A program made the position numbers and the translations under genes. Shown in pieces: positions 24,869-32,109 of a DNA stretch of 64,000 nt. Each line of letters opens with the position of its first letter. The stretch's first letter is position 1. The notes below the pieces were generated by a model. It was not told the origin of the DNA, searched no databases, and saw only the letters and a program-made list of their open reading frames with translations. The DNA is from Amycolatopsis japonica (GTDB lineage Bacteria > Actinomycetota > Actinomycetes > Mycobacteriales > Pseudonocardiaceae), in contig NZ_CP008953.1 in NCBI RefSeq assembly GCF_000732925.1, forward strand, positions 6,758,001 to 6,822,000, given 5' to 3'.

Positions 24869-25837
24869 TCAGCCGTGTCCGCCGTGGCCGTCGCCGGCCG
24901 CCGGGGGTGGGGTCTGGTTCTGGGGCGCCGAAGCGGCCGGGGCGGGTGTGCCCGCGGTGGCGACGGTGAATTCGGCGGTGCGGACCTTGCCCTGGTGCTG
25001 GAAGTCCAGAAACAGCCGGTAGGTCCCGCCCGAGGGGACTTCGGCGAAGAAGGTCACCGTGGGGCCGGGTTTCGTGCGGCCGTCTCCGGGCTCGCCGTCC
25101 GGGTGGACGTGCAGGTAGGCGAGGTCGCCACCGCGCAGTGCCACCAAATGCCCGTAGGCGCCCAGATACGGCTGCAGGTCGGTCACGTCACGGCCGTCCT
25201 TGGTCACCGTCAAGGTCACCTTCGACGCTTTGCCCGGCGCCAGCTCGCCGTCCAGGCGGACCTGGTAGCCGTCGACGTTCGCGACACGTGAGGGCTGGTA
25301 CTCGACGGGTTTGAAATCACCCGCGGCAGCGACGTCGACACCGAGTGTCGAGGCCGAGCCGCCCGTCGGCTTGAAGTCCGCGAAGACGCGGTAGCTGCCT
25401 GCCTCGGGCAGGGCCAGCGGGACACTCCACACGCCGTCGGGCGCGAGTTCGGGATGCACGTGCTGGAATCCCGCCGTGTCGCGACGGACGACGATCAGGT
25501 GCATCCGCTTTTCGTGTTCGACGTCGTACGCGGTGACCGGTGCGCCGTCGGGGCCGAGAATCCTGAAGGAGAAGGGCTGGTTCGTCCCCGGCGTGAGCGT
25601 CGTGGTGGTGGGCGTGAGGGTGTAGCCGCCCCTGGACGACGCGAGCCCGCCGGGCTCGTCGGTCGGCGCCGCCTCCGCGACGGTGCCGCTGTGAGCGTCC
25701 CCATGCCCGGCGTCCTCGCCGCCGGGAAGGCCGGCAGCGCCGGCGAAAGGACCGACAGCGGTGCCTGCGGCCCAGGCGCCACCGGCGACCAGGGCAAGCG
25801 CCACACCGTAGGCGGAGAGCTTCGCAACTGTGTTCAT
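24869..25837 (-). CDS. Exported copper-island protein with His-rich tail
   Basis: A 322-residue protein with an N-terminal signal or anchor (KLSAYGVALALVAGGAWAAG) and then a Gly/His-rich stretch (GHGDAHSGT). Two immunoglobulin-like beta domains follow, with repeated motifs MHLIVVRRDTAGFQHVHPEL and GHLVALRGGDLAYLHVHPDG. Each pairs a MHLIVV/HLVALR strand with HVHP. The tail ends GDGHGGHG. The HVHP histidines and tail are candidate metal ligands. Similar proteins are encoded beside copA in actinomycetes. It probably binds copper outside the membrane, by inference from context. It lies between copZ and copA. Confidence 0.7.
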   Translation of the reverse strand: MNTVAKLSAYGVALALVAGGAWAAGTAVGPFAGAAGLPGGEDAGHGDAHSGTVAEAAPTDEPGGLASSRGGYTLTPTTTTLTPGTNQPFSFRILGPDGAPVTAYDVEHEKRMHLIVVRRDTAGFQHVHPELAPDGVWSVPLALPEAGSYRVFADFKPTGGSASTLGVDVAAAGDFKPVEYQPSRVANVDGYQVRLDGELAPGKASKVTLTVTKDGRDVTDLQPYLGAYGHLVALRGGDLAYLHVHPDGEPGDGRTKPGPTVTFFAEVPSGGTYRLFLDFQHQGKVRTAEFTVATAGTPAPAASAPQNQTPPPAAGDGHGGHG

Positions 25838-25888
25838 CGTGAAGTCCTTAGTGCGGGCCGTGGCCCGCGATCGGGAGCGAACCGCGGC

Positions 25889-26095
25889 TCAGGCGGTCAG
25901 CTCGTATCCGGCTTCTTCGACGGCGGCGCGCACATCCGCGACAGCGGGCTCCCGGGAGCCGGTCACGGTCACCGCGCCGGTGGGCAGATCCACGCGGACG
26001 CCGGTGACGCCGTCGATCTTGCCGACCTCTTCGGTGACGGAGCGGACGCAGTGGTCGCAGGTCATGCCGGTGACGGTGTAGGTGGTCTCGCTCAT
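25889..26095 (-). CDS. copZ: CopZ-like copper chaperone (HMA domain)
   Basis: A 68-residue single HMA domain: ETTYTVTGMTCDHCVRSVTE with the metal-binding GMTCxxC (Cys 12 and 15), and a ferredoxin-like beta-alpha-beta pattern to the end. It carries Cu+ to the CopA HMA domain. The ATG follows GGAGGAG. It lies 31 bases after csoR in the same operon. A second chaperone gene lies at 27038-27244. Confidence 0.9.
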   Translation of the reverse strand: MSETTYTVTGMTCDHCVRSVTEEVGKIDGVTGVRVDLPTGAVTVTGSREPAVADVRAAVEEAGYELTA

Positions 26096-26126
26096 CTCTG
26101 TTCTCCTCCGGATTCGTTGCGGTGCT

Positions 26127-26408
26127 TCAGGAACGGACGAGGCGGGCGATGACGTCGGTCGCCTCTTTGATCTTCTCGTCGGCCTCGTCGCCGCCCTTGG
26201 CGATGGCGTCGGACACGCAGTGCCTGAGGTGCTCGTCCATCAACCCGAGCGACACCGACTGCAACGCCTTCGTGGCCGCGGACACCTGCGTGAGGATGTC
26301 GATGCAGTACTTGTCCTCTTCGACCATTCGCTGCAGGCCCCGGATCTGTCCTTCGATCCGCCGCAGCCGGGTCAGGTATTCATCCTTGCCTTGCGTGTAT
26401 CCGTGCAT
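26127..26408 (-). CDS. csoR: CsoR copper-sensing repressor
   Basis: A 93-residue all-helical DUF156 protein. It shows the CsoR ligand set: Cys in DKYCIDILTQ, then His and Cys in MDEHLRHCVSDA (C-H-C pattern). LRRIEGQIRGLQRMVEED is the conserved DNA-contact helix. When Cu+ binds it releases DNA. It is the first gene of the copper operon, with a CsoR-type palindrome 27 bases upstream of its start, so autoregulation is expected. Confidence 0.9.
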   Translation of the reverse strand: MHGYTQGKDEYLTRLRRIEGQIRGLQRMVEEDKYCIDILTQVSAATKALQSVSLGLMDEHLRHCVSDAIAKGGDEADEKIKEATDVIARLVRS

Positions 26409-26434
26409 CTCGACCTCCTGACGAGGACTCTACA

Positions 26435-26449
26435 TACCCTAGGGGGGTA
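26435..26449. promoter_or_regulatory. CsoR-type operator, copy 3
   Basis: TACCCTAGGGGGGTA lies just upstream of csoR. A weaker partner, ATACCCCGGTGGCGTAT (26461-26477), follows towards the divergent second repressor gene. Both lie in the 162-base region between the two csoR-like genes. Confidence 0.7.
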
Positions 26450-26570
26450 GGGCAACAGGCATACCCCGGTGGCGTATGTCACCACGCGCTCGCACGGCAG
26501 CCGCCTTCGACGCACCGCCCCCGGGCGGGCATGATTGGGACGTCCGCGAATCCCGACTCGAGGAGTGAGC

Positions 26571-26852
26571 GTGGCCGATCACGGCGACGACAAGGAGCGC
26601 CAGCTCAAACGCCTGCGACGCGTCGAGGGGCAGATCCGGGGGCTGCAGAAGATGGTCGAGGAGGACAAGTACTGCATCGACGTCCTCACCCAGGTCTCCG
26701 CGGCGACCCGCGCCTTGCAATCGTTCTCGCTCGAACTCCTCGAGCGGCACATGGCGGGCTGCGTCGTCGAAGCCGCCGCGAAGGGTGGCCCCGAGGCGGA
26801 CAGGAAGATCCGGGAAGCCTCCGAAGCGATCGCGCGCCTGGTGCGCTCCTGA
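26571..26852 (+). CDS. Second CsoR/DUF156 family metal-sensing repressor
   Basis: A 93-residue paralogue of the csoR product with the same C-H-C positions (DKYCIDVLTQ and LERHMAGCVVEA) and the same helix LRRVEGQIRGLQKMVEED. The GTG start at 26571 is 5 bases after GAGGAG. It is divergent from csoR. The metal may be Cu+ too; the conserved C-H-C set does not separate it from RicR-type proteins. It could control the second chaperone gene (27038-27244), whose promoter holds another palindrome. Confidence 0.82.
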   Translation: MADHGDDKERQLKRLRRVEGQIRGLQKMVEEDKYCIDVLTQVSAATRALQSFSLELLERHMAGCVVEAAAKGGPEADRKIREASEAIARLVRS

Positions 26853-26869
26853 CCCTTAGGCACAAAAGA

Positions 26870-26900
26870 GCGGGCGGGTGACCTCACGGCACCCGCCCGC
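26870..26900. terminator. Bidirectional terminator
   Basis: Arms GCGGGCGGGTG (26870-26880) and CACCCGCCCGC (26890-26900) between convergent genes, flanked by AAAAGA and TTCTC. Confidence 0.75.
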
Positions 26901-26903
26901 TTC

Positions 26904-27032
26904 TCATTCCGCCCTGGTCGCCGTGAACCCGGTCCGGACATGGGCTCCGTCGCAGAACGGCTTCTTCGCCTGATACGGCCCGTTGCCCACGACCTTGATG
27001 ACGACGGCCGGCTCAACTTCGTTGTCGGCCAT
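26904..27032 (-). CDS. Shortened CDGSH iron-sulfur-type protein
   Basis: A 42-residue frame from ATG 27032, five bases after the stop of the second copper chaperone gene. It begins MADNEVEPAVVIKVVGNGPY and ends with KKPFCDGAHVRTGFTA. PFCDGAH is the second half of the CDGSH motif (C-x-C-x2-S/T-x3-P-x-C-D-G-S/A/T-H). The first half, with two of the three cysteines, is absent between GPYQ and AKKP, and the protein is about 25 residues shorter than usual. It may be a deleted, non-cluster-binding remnant or a small protein with only one Cys and one His ligand. Too short to be found by usual length cut-offs. Confidence 0.6.
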   Translation of the reverse strand: MADNEVEPAVVIKVVGNGPYQAKKPFCDGAHVRTGFTATRAE

Positions 27033-27037
27033 CGCCT

Positions 27038-27244
27038 TCAGCCGACCACCTCGTAGCCTGCCTCTTCGACCGCGGATCGCACCAGCTGCGCGTCGACCGG
27101 CCCCTCGCTCACGACGGTCACTTCACCGGTCGCGATGTCCGCGTCCACGTCGCTGACCCCGGCCACACCGTTCACCGCCGTCGTCACCTTGTTCATGCAG
27201 CCCGAGCAGGTCATGCCCTTGACCGTGTACACGGTGGTGTCCAT
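27038..27244 (-). CDS. Second CopZ-like HMA chaperone
   Basis: A 68-residue HMA domain (TTVYTVKGMTCSGCMNKVTT; Cys 12 and 15 bind metal). It differs from the other CopZ by the Ser-Gly between the cysteines and by a more acidic second half. A CsoR-type palindrome lies 29 bases upstream of the ATG. It is followed at once by the shortened CDGSH frame. Confidence 0.9.
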   Translation of the reverse strand: MDTTVYTVKGMTCSGCMNKVTTAVNGVAGVSDVDADIATGEVTVVSEGPVDAQLVRSAVEEAGYEVVG

Positions 27245-27273
27245 CCGCCTTCACCCTCCGGTTCGAGTTACTT

Positions 27274-27288
27274 TACCCCCGTAGGGTA
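27274..27288. promoter_or_regulatory. CsoR-type operator, copy 4
   Basis: TACCCCCGTAGGGTA, preceded by ACTT and followed by TCTCA, in the promoter of the second chaperone gene. It has the same outer TACCC and GGGTA halves as the other three copies. Confidence 0.68.
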
Positions 27289-27313
27289 TCTCACAGGGTG
27301 CGGACGCGGCAAA

Positions 27314-27368
27314 GTCCGTGAAGGCCTCCTTAAGGGACTCAGGGTCCCTCAAGGAGGCCTTCACGGAC
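27314..27368. repeat. 55-bp near-perfect palindrome, copy 1
   Basis: Arms of 25 bases (27314-27338 and 27344-27368) with one mismatch around TCAGG; the core reads CCGTGAAGGCCTCCTT. A nearly identical element occurs at 48291-48345. It lies just after the 27389 methyltransferase stop (minus strand), so it could serve as its terminator. Confidence 0.9.
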
Positions 27369-27388
27369 AGCTGATACGGGGTAGGGGT

Positions 27389-28156
27389 TTACAGGTCGGA
27401 CTTCAGGAGCTCGTCGGCGTCCTTCACCAGCACCATCACGTCCTGATGGCGATCCCACGCCGCCTCGTCGTACCCGGCGAGACGCAGGCCGGGAGCCTCC
27501 AGGGCGCGCTGCACCGCCCAGCCGGGCGAGCTGAGCGAGATGCCGTAACCGTCGTTGCCCGCGTAGTCGTTGTAGCCGAACCCGCACGCCTTGTACGCGG
27601 CGAGCACGCGGTCGGTGGCACGAGCGTCCAGCCCGTAGTCCTTGCCCGCCTCGGCGCGCATCGCCACCCGGCGGCCGTGCGTGGTGACCACCGCGACGCC
27701 GCCGGGAGCCAGCGCGCGCGAGAAGTAGCGCAGCAGCGGACCCCAGTTCGGAGCATCGAGATGAGTCAGCACCGAACCGCACCACAGCAGGTCCACATCG
27801 GTCACCTGCTCGATGTCGTCGACATCAGGGGCGCCGATCACCGGCCGCGCGCCGAACGCCTCCGCGCAACCGGCCAGCGCCGCCTGGTCCATGTCGCACC
27901 CGATCAGCTCCGCCGCCGGGAAAGCGGCCCGCAGCGAACGCATCACCCGGCCGTAACCACACCCGAAGTCCAAGACCCGCTTCGGTACCGGCCGCCCCGT
28001 GACCTGCAACGCGGCGAGCACCGCACGCAAGGCGTCCCTGGACACGCTCATGTAGTGCTCGGTGTTGTTGCCCGCGAACATGCTGTCGTCTTCGGCGATC
28101 GTCGTGCTGACCCCGGCCATGATGCCCGCGACGGTCTCGTCCAACGTCTCGCTCAT
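27389..28156 (-). CDS. Class I SAM-dependent methyltransferase
   Basis: A 255-residue protein. Motif I is VLDFGCGYGRVMRSL (about residue 60); the acidic residue of motif II is in AELIGCDMDQAALAGC; motif III/IV is VDLLWCGSVLTHLDAPNWG; then LAPGGVAVVTTHGR. The C-terminal third, with YGISLSSPGWAVQRAL, is the substrate side. The substrate is unknown; the overall form resembles generic Methyltransf_25 proteins found near glycan or secondary metabolism genes. A single gene, divergent from the secreted protein at 28303. Confidence 0.78.
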   Translation of the reverse strand: MSETLDETVAGIMAGVSTTIAEDDSMFAGNNTEHYMSVSRDALRAVLAALQVTGRPVPKRVLDFGCGYGRVMRSLRAAFPAAELIGCDMDQAALAGCAEAFGARPVIGAPDVDDIEQVTDVDLLWCGSVLTHLDAPNWGPLLRYFSRALAPGGVAVVTTHGRRVAMRAEAGKDYGLDARATDRVLAAYKACGFGYNDYAGNDGYGISLSSPGWAVQRALEAPGLRLAGYDEAAWDRHQDVMVLVKDADELLKSDL

Positions 28157-28302
28157 TCGTCCCCCTGGAAGGTCGGCCCCGCACGGTAACCGTAGCGGGC
28201 CCGCATCCCGCGGTCACGAACGGTGGTTCGAATGACCCCTGTGCCCAGTGCCGGGCGCGATCTACCGTCGGGCAAGCGATTTCCGAATTCGAAGGGAACA
28301 CC

Positions 28303-28743
28303 ATGGCCCGTTTTTCGCGCCTTGTCACGCCGGTCGCGGCGACAGCGCTGATTCTTTTGTCGCAGGTTTTCGCCACGAACGCCAGTGCCGCGGCGGCGGG
28401 CGCCGACAGCATCGATGTCGGACCTGTCAGCATGGCCACCTCGATGAACTGCTGGGGTGAACGCAGATCCGTGGGTGACGCGTGGGTCACGCTGAACGGG
28501 GACCGCGTCACGGTGCGAGACCACTGTGCCGACGGGAATCCGGTCATGGCCCGGGTGCAGATGACCGTCAACGGAACCCCGCGGCTTTGGACGTGTTACA
28601 ACCATTCGGGTGGTGGAACCACCAAGGTGTGCGACTTCGATTGGCCCGAAGGATACGTCGGATTCAAAACGGTGATCTTCTTCGCCTGGGACGGTATCCG
28701 CGAATACAAAATGGGAACCCTGCGGCACTGGCGCGACGGGTAG
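28303..28743 (+). CDS. Small secreted protein of unknown function
   Basis: A 146-residue protein. Signal peptide ARFSRLVTPVAATALILLSQ ends at ASAAAAG. The mature protein is about 115 residues, beta-rich, with four cysteines (MNCWGE, VRDHCADG, LWTCYNHS, TKVCDFDW), probably two disulfides. The domain is not recognised. The ATG follows GAAGGGA. It lies 65 bases before the SARP gene on the same strand, but no shared role is evident. Confidence 0.65.
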   Translation: MARFSRLVTPVAATALILLSQVFATNASAAAAGADSIDVGPVSMATSMNCWGERRSVGDAWVTLNGDRVTVRDHCADGNPVMARVQMTVNGTPRLWTCYNHSGGGTTKVCDFDWPEGYVGFKTVIFFAWDGIREYKMGTLRHWRDG

Positions 28744-28807
28744 GTCCGCCCTCGCCCGCGCCCGTGCGCCACACTGGTGACGGTGATCGGCCTGCGGGGA
28801 GGGTGCG

Positions 28808-31795
28808 GTGGAGTTTCAGGTGCTGGGTCCCCTGCGGGTCCGACGCGACGGGCGGGACGAGGCGCCGGCGGGAAGGCTGCAGGGCATCCTGCTCGGGGTG
28901 CTGCTCGCGCGGGCGAACCAGCCGGTGCCGGTGGACGTGCTGACCGGCGCGTTGTGGGGCGACCGGCGAGATCCTCGGCACGCGCAGAGGCTGCAACTGC
29001 ACGTTCATCGGCTCCGTGGGCTGCTCGCGGAGCCGGAGCGGCTGTCGTTCGGCGAGGCGGGCTATCGGCTGCGGGTGCTGCCGGGTGAGCTGGACTCGGA
29101 GCGGTTCGCCTCGCTGTTCGAGGAAGCGCGCGAAGTCGCGGACGAGGATCCGCAAAGGACGGTCGACGTCCTGCGCGGGGCGCTGGGCCTGTGGCAGGGC
29201 GACCCGTTCCGCGACGTGGACGTCCCGCTGCTCGCCGACTGGGCGCAGCGGCTCGCCGAGCTCAGGTCGGTCGCGCTGGAGACGCTCTACCAGGCCGAAC
29301 TCGCCTGCGGGCTGAACGCGGCGATCATCGGCGAACTGACGGAGCTGGTGCGCCGGTATCCGGTTCGCGAGCGGCTGCACGGCCTGCTCATGACCGCCCT
29401 CTACCGCGCCGGGCAGCAGGCCGAAGCGTTGCAGGCGTATCGCACGGCACGGGACACGCTCGTCGAAGAACTCGGCGTGGACCCGGGGCCGGAGTTGCGT
29501 GAACTGCACCAGCGCATCCTCGCGGGAGAGTCGCTGGGGCCGGACGAGAAGGCCCCGCTCGCGAGCGTTCCCGCTCAGCTGCCGGTGGATGTGCGCGGTT
29601 TCGTGGGTAGGGACGCCGAACTCGCGGAGCTCGACGGCCTCCTCGCCACCGGGGAGACCGCGGTGGTCTCGGCTGTCGCCGGAACCGCCGGAGTGGGCAA
29701 GACGGCGCTGGCCGTGCGCTGGGCACACCGGGTGCGGGACCGGTTCCCCGACGGCCAGCTGTACGTCGATCTGCGTGGCTACGGCCCCGACCAGCCGGTC
29801 TCGCCGGAAGACGCGCTGGCGGGCTTCCTGCGCGCGCTGGATTTGGACGGTGCGGCGATTCCGCAGGACCTCGCCGAGCGCGCCGCGCGGTTCCGCACCC
29901 TCGTCGCCCGGCGCCGGATGTTGATCGTGCTGGACAACGCCCGCACGGTCGAGCAGGTGCGCCCCTTGTTGCCCGGTAGCCCGTCCTGTTTCGTGGTGGC
30001 GACCAGCCGCGACGCGCTGGCCGGCCTCGTCGCGCGCGAGGGCGCCCACCGGCTCGATCTCGATCGGCTGCCGGGCGAGGACGCCCGCGTCCTGCTCCGC
30101 GAACTGCTCACCGACCGGGTGGACGCCGAACCCGAAGCCGCCGCCGCGCTGGTGGAACGGTGCGCCCGGCTGCCCCTGGCCCTGCGGATCGCCGCCGAGC
30201 TGATCCGGTCACGGCCAGCGCGCGGCCTCGGTGAATTCGTCGACGAGCTTTCCCGTCAGCAGGACGCTCTCGATCTGCTGGACGTCGACGGTGATCCGCA
30301 GACCGCCGTGCGCGCCGTGTTCTCGTGGTCGTACCGGAAGCTGGACGCGGTGGCGGCCAGGATGTTCCGGCTGCTCGGCCTGCACCCCGGGCACGACACG
30401 GACGATCACGCCGCGGCGGCCCTCGCCGGTATCGGGCCGCGGGAGACTCGCCGCGCGTTGGACGTGCTGCGGCGGGCCCATCTCGTCGATCAGTCTCCCG
30501 ACGGCCGCTACCGTTCCCACGACCTGCTGCGGGCGTACGCCGCCGAACTCGCCGAATCCACCGACAGCGCGGACGAACGCCAAGCGGCGTCGAGCAGGCT
30601 GCTCGACCACTACCTGTTCACGGCCTCGGCCGCGATGGACGTCATCGCGCGAGACGATTACGCCCCGAGGCCGAAAGCGCCCGCACCCCACGGGGAAGCA
30701 CCGGCGTTCTCGACCTACGACCACGCGTGGCGCTGGCTCGACGCCGAGCGGGCCAACCTGCTGGAGGTCTGCGGGCACGGCGGACCGGCGTCGGTGATCC
30801 ACCTGTCGGAGACCGTGTGGCGTTACCTCGACACCGGCGGCTTCTACGACGATGCCGATTCCCTGCACACTCGTACGGTCGACGCCGCCCGCGAGCTGGA
30901 AGACGAACGCGCGGAAGCGAAGGCGCGACGCGCGCTCGGTGTCACGATGTCCCGCAGGGGCCGGGACCGCGAAGCGATCGACCATCTCGAGTGGGCGATG
31001 GCCGCGTTCCAGCGCACCGGGGATGCGGGGTTCGAGGCCGCGACGCTGAGCTTTCTCGGCTGTGTGTACGGGAAGAGGGGTGAGCTGGAGGAGGCCCATC
31101 GCAGATTCGAGCGAGCACTCTCGCTGACCGACCCGGACGAAAGCTGGTATCTGCACTGCGCGGTCAGGATCAACCATTCGCAGAACCTGCTGAGCCTCGG
31201 CCTTCCCGAAGAAGCCAAGCAACACCTCGACGTGGCTTTCGCCCTGTGCCAGGAAAATCACGATGAACACATCGAATGCAACGCGGTCAACCTCCTGGCC
31301 AAGATGTATCTCCACAGCGGACACGACGACGATGCCTTCGACCACGCTCAGCGCGGTTTGGCCCTCGCCAGGGCCGCTAGTTTTCGCACTCAGGAAGCCG
31401 ACTGCCTGAGGGTTCTGGGAGCGGTGCACCGGCGCCGGGGCGACGGCGAACAGGCCTTGCGCCACCATGAGGAAGCGGCGGCACTCGCTCGTGCCATCGG
31501 TGACACGGAACTGATCACCGAGGCCCTCAACGCGCTCGGCGCCACCCACGCGGCCGCGGGACGGCATGCCGAAGCCCTCCACAGTTACGGCGATGCGCTG
31601 GCCGTGGCCACCGAGGCGGGCCACCGCGAGCAACTGGCGCACGCCCACGCCGGTATCGGTGACGTCCACGCCGAACGGGACGAGCACGACGAGGCCCGCC
31701 GTCACTGGCTGCGAGTACTCGACTTCTACCGCGACCTCGACGTCCCTCAGGCCGCCGAAATCCGGGCGAAGCTCAGCCGTTTTGGCCACGGCTGA
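28808..31795 (+). CDS. SARP family regulator (AfsR type: BTAD, NB-ARC, TPR)
   Basis: A 995-residue regulator. OmpR-like winged helix at about 1-90 (MEFQVLGPLRVRR, HAQRLQLHVHRLRGLLAEPE). BTAD at about 95-240 (LWQGDPFRDVDVPLLADWAQ). NB-ARC ATPase at about 260-560, with Walker A VAGTAGVGKTALAVRWAHRV and GLPLA-like CARLPLALRIAAELI. C-terminal TPRs at about 680-990 (ERRALGVTMSRRG-type helices). SARPs activate antibiotic pathways by binding heptamer repeats near the -35 region. The start is a GTG at 28808 after GGGAGGG. The target is not known; the Dpg genes lie 27 kb away and no direct link is visible. Confidence 0.88.
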   Translation: MEFQVLGPLRVRRDGRDEAPAGRLQGILLGVLLARANQPVPVDVLTGALWGDRRDPRHAQRLQLHVHRLRGLLAEPERLSFGEAGYRLRVLPGELDSERFASLFEEAREVADEDPQRTVDVLRGALGLWQGDPFRDVDVPLLADWAQRLAELRSVALETLYQAELACGLNAAIIGELTELVRRYPVRERLHGLLMTALYRAGQQAEALQAYRTARDTLVEELGVDPGPELRELHQRILAGESLGPDEKAPLASVPAQLPVDVRGFVGRDAELAELDGLLATGETAVVSAVAGTAGVGKTALAVRWAHRVRDRFPDGQLYVDLRGYGPDQPVSPEDALAGFLRALDLDGAAIPQDLAERAARFRTLVARRRMLIVLDNARTVEQVRPLLPGSPSCFVVATSRDALAGLVAREGAHRLDLDRLPGEDARVLLRELLTDRVDAEPEAAAALVERCARLPLALRIAAELIRSRPARGLGEFVDELSRQQDALDLLDVDGDPQTAVRAVFSWSYRKLDAVAARMFRLLGLHPGHDTDDHAAAALAGIGPRETRRALDVLRRAHLVDQSPDGRYRSHDLLRAYAAELAESTDSADERQAASSRLLDHYLFTASAAMDVIARDDYAPRPKAPAPHGEAPAFSTYDHAWRWLDAERANLLEVCGHGGPASVIHLSETVWRYLDTGGFYDDADSLHTRTVDAARELEDERAEAKARRALGVTMSRRGRDREAIDHLEWAMAAFQRTGDAGFEAATLSFLGCVYGKRGELEEAHRRFERALSLTDPDESWYLHCAVRINHSQNLLSLGLPEEAKQHLDVAFALCQENHDEHIECNAVNLLAKMYLHSGHDDDAFDHAQRGLALARAASFRTQEADCLRVLGAVHRRRGDGEQALRHHEEAAALARAIGDTELITEALNALGATHAAAGRHAEALHSYGDALAVATEAGHREQLAHAHAGIGDVHAERDEHDEARRHWLRVLDFYRDLDVPQAAEIRAKLSRFGHG

Positions 31796-31812
31796 ACGGG
31801 TTCCGTGGGTCG

Positions 31813-32109
31813 TTATCGGGACATCCCAGACCGCCGAGGGCCCGGATCGTCGTCCCAGTCCGGCTCGAAATCGAACTGCCGGGGCCTCCGTGAACTCGGC
31901 GGCGCGAAGGCGTTGCGACGGTCTTCCGCCCTGCGCCGGATCGCGGCGACGCGCTTGTGCCAGCGTTGTGTCAGGGCCGCGGATCGCTCCGCGCCGGCCC
32001 TCTCCGCCGCGTAGCACCGCTCGGCCCTGGCCGCGATCCGGTGCCGGTTGCCCTCGATCCGGTCGGCGAACCGCTCGCGCATCCGCTCGATGCGCTCCTC
32101 CCCCGTCAT
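31813..32109 (-). CDS. Small charged protein of a type VII-like operon
   Basis: A 98-residue protein, rich in Arg/Glu in the first 65 residues (a predicted long helix or coiled coil: GEERIERMRERFADRIEGNR), with an acidic, disordered tail (FDFEPDWDDDPGP). No family is recognised. Its start overlaps the stop of the 458-residue gene by four bases, so it is coupled to it. It may be an accessory or chaperone of the larger protein. Confidence 0.6.
   Translation of the reverse strand: MTGEERIERMRERFADRIEGNRHRIAARAERCYAAERAGAERSAALTQRWHKRVAAIRRRAEDRRNAFAPPSSRRPRQFDFEPDWDDDPGPRRSGMSR

Noticed and set aside
22551..25022. Plus-strand open frame of over 800 codons
   Set aside because: Antisense to copA; no recognisable domain.
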